Shown piece by piece: positions 62,861 to 64,000 of a DNA stretch of 64,000 bases. A program made the translations under genes and the position numbers. Source of the DNA: Chryseobacterium carnipullorum (GTDB lineage: Bacteria > Bacteroidota > Bacteroidia > Flavobacteriales > Weeksellaceae); NCBI RefSeq assembly GCF_900142785.1, contig NZ_FRCD01000013.1, positions 1-64,000 of the forward strand, given 5' to 3'. The stretch's first letter is position 1, and the number at the start of each line of letters is the position of its first letter. The notes under the pieces are model-generated. The model ran no database searches. It was not told the DNA's origin and saw only the letters and a list, made by a program, of their open reading frames with translations.

Positions 62861-63604
62861 TTATTTCAGTATTTCCTTCAAAAATAGCAGCGTATGATTC
62901 CACGCTCTTTTTGCCATCACTTCATTATAATCAGGTGATTTCGGATCGGTGAAGGTATGCTTTGAGTGAGCATAAGTGATGATCTGCCAGTCCGCATTGC
63001 CTTCGTTCATTTCTTTGATTAAATTATTATAATCTTCCGGAGTGACTCCCTGATCGTCCGCTGGATTTTCAACTAAAATCTTCGTGGAAATAGGTCCGTT
63101 TTTTCTGGTCTGATCTTTTCCGATGCTTCCATGAATAGAAACTGCTCCCACAACCGGAAGGCTTCCTCTTGCAGATTCTAAAGCACCCGTTCCTCCGAAA
63201 CAATAGCCAATCACAGCAATTTTACTGGAAACGGCTCCATTCTTTTTCAATTGGTCCAGAGCCAGAGAAATACGCTTCTGGTAGGCCTCATAATTCTGTT
63301 TGTAGTATCCCGCAGTTTTACCGGCAGAAGCATTGTCTGTTGGAATATTTCCTTCTCCGTAAATGTCGGCAATAAAGGCAATATAACCTTGCTTTTCAAG
63401 TTCGGCAGCAGCGGTTTTAGCTTCGTCATCAATCCCTTTCCAGGCTGGAAGAATCAAAACACCAGGAAGTTTTTTTCCAGCGTTGGAAGTGACAAGGCCA
63501 TTCAGTTTCTGTGTTCCGTCCTTATAGGAAATGGTTTTAAGTTTCTGGCCGAAAACGGTTCCTGTGCTCATTATACAAGCGGTTAATAAAAGGGTACGTA
63601 TCAT
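62861..63604 (-). CDS. Dienelactone hydrolase family protein, secreted
   Basis: A 247-residue alpha/beta hydrolase with an N-terminal signal (MIRTLLLTACIMSTGTVFGQ). The nucleophile is the cysteine in VIGYCFGGTGALES, typical of dienelactone hydrolases, and the catalytic His lies in YAHSKHTFTDP. The acid residue should be Asp in NPADDQG. Secreted relatives act on unknown esters or lactones. It is monocistronic; the natural substrate is unknown. Confidence 0.9.
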   Translation of the reverse strand: MIRTLLLTACIMSTGTVFGQKLKTISYKDGTQKLNGLVTSNAGKKLPGVLILPAWKGIDDEAKTAAAELEKQGYIAFIADIYGEGNIPTDNASAGKTAGYYKQNYEAYQKRISLALDQLKKNGAVSSKIAVIGYCFGGTGALESARGSLPVVGAVSIHGSIGKDQTRKNGPISTKILVENPADDQGVTPEDYNNLIKEMNEGNADWQIITYAHSKHTFTDPKSPDYNEVMAKRAWNHTLLFLKEILK

Positions 63605-63690
63605 ATTTTGTAATTTAATTAAAGGATCAAATGCATGCCTGTTCTCATGGTGAATAGGTCATTTGTAATGTTTGACCGTTATCGGACATA

Positions 63691-63734
63691 AAAAATCCTC
63701 ATCTAAATTACTGAAAATAACTGATCATGAGGAT
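63691..63734 (-). terminator. Terminator of the HAD hydrolase gene
   Basis: ATCCTCAT (63695-63702) and ATGAGGAT (63727-63734) pair across a 24-nt loop. On the minus strand a T run follows. The stem is short with a long loop. Confidence 0.6.
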
Positions 63735-63762
63735 AAATATAATTGTTAAAACTGGAAACCAA

Positions 63763-64000
63763 TCAGAGCTTAACGCCTACGTTTTCCAGTTCCTGTTTCA
63801 GATCCGTATCAGGATTGATTTTAATGGTGATAAAGCCTAAAGACTTAGCCATTTCAATATTCTTTGGATTATCATCAATGAAAAGAGATTCACCGGCCTG
63901 GATGTCATATCTTTCCATCAGGACATGCCAGATTTTCGGATCAGGTTTGATCAGTTTTTCTGTTCCTGAAACAACGATTTTTCCGTCAAAAATTTGAAAA
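63763..64000 (-). CDS. HAD-family hydrolase, partial (C-terminal part)
   Basis: The gene runs off the window; only 79 codons of its 3' end are present. They show HAD motif III (KLIKPDPKIWH) and motif IV (SLFIDDNPKNIEMAKSLG), then ITIKINPDTDLKQEL. This fits the HAD-IA group of phosphatases and epoxide-hydrolase-like proteins. The N-terminal catalytic DxD motif is outside the window, so the exact role is unknown. Confidence 0.88.
   Translation of the reverse strand, partial: FQIFDGKIVVSGTEKLIKPDPKIWHVLMERYDIQAGESLFIDDNPKNIEMAKSLGFITIKINPDTDLKQELENVGVKL

Noticed and set aside
63743..63997. Plus-strand ORF of 84 codons at the right edge
   Set aside because: It lies opposite a clear HAD hydrolase coding sequence with conserved motifs.

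Overview
Organism. The window looks like the chromosome of a Chryseobacterium-type member of the Flavobacteriia (Bacteroidota). This rests on the AT-rich composition, promoters of the TTG / TAnnTTTG type, a fused SecDF, a secreted enzyme with a type IX secretion (T9SS) sorting tail, a Bacteroidota-type arginine cluster that uses an N-acylornithine carbamoyltransferase, an outer-membrane receptor with a carboxypeptidase-like N domain, and many short palindromic intergenic repeats. No rRNA, tRNA, CRISPR array, prophage or intact insertion sequence was seen. Species assignment is inference. Layout, 1-25 kb: housekeeping and envelope genes (outer-membrane receptor, MltG, DapF, a Tyr/Asn/Gly-rich lipoprotein, PnuC, an amino-acid permease, a BNR-type secreted protein, HemN, a secreted sugar dehydrogenase, SecDF, a Tet-like MFS exporter, TatA-PAP2-TPR, TrmL, RlmH, YihY, NhaA, Rel/SpoT). 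Layout, 26-37.5 kb: a minus-strand block for short-chain carboxylate uptake and activation. In transcription order it runs porin, MHS-family transporter, small membrane protein, GNAT, two-helix membrane peptide, transporter-linked histidine kinase (SLC5-STAC-kinase, CrbS-like), receiver-only response regulator, propionyl-CoA synthetase-like enzyme, acetyl-CoA synthetase. Layout, 38-54 kb: the carbamoyl-phosphate node. A full arginine operon (GNAT, argG, argC, argD, argF', argB, argE-like, argH) is followed by an Lrp/AsnC regulator, then pyrB-carA-[four-helix-bundle gene]-carB. ArgF' has Val at position 90, the residue that sets acetyl versus succinyl specificity, so the pathway may run on N-succinyl intermediates. 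Upstream of pyrB is a compact candidate attenuator: promoter, 23-codon leader ORF, pause hairpin, U-rich tract, terminator. Its layout resembles the E. coli pyrBI leader, and it is the most interesting regulatory object here. Layout, 54-64 kb: accessory genes. There is a decayed duplicate of the carB 3' end with its terminator, a 26-bp repeat that forms part of two near-identical promoters (upstream of a DUF1203 gene and of a PEP-mutase-like gene coupled to ada), a degenerate aspartyl-protease-like protein, Crp-DinB, a broken second methyltransferase gene next to a 111-bp inverted-repeat element, DUF2911-GNAT-cupin, a dienelactone hydrolase and a truncated HAD hydrolase at the edge. Intergenic repeats are a theme. 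Several families (terminal-inverted-repeat elements of about 110-180 bp, GAGTTCC repeats inside the arg operon, and CTTGGCTC/TCTGAAATC tracts) sit between genes of operons. One family also flanks the four-helix-bundle gene between carA and carB.
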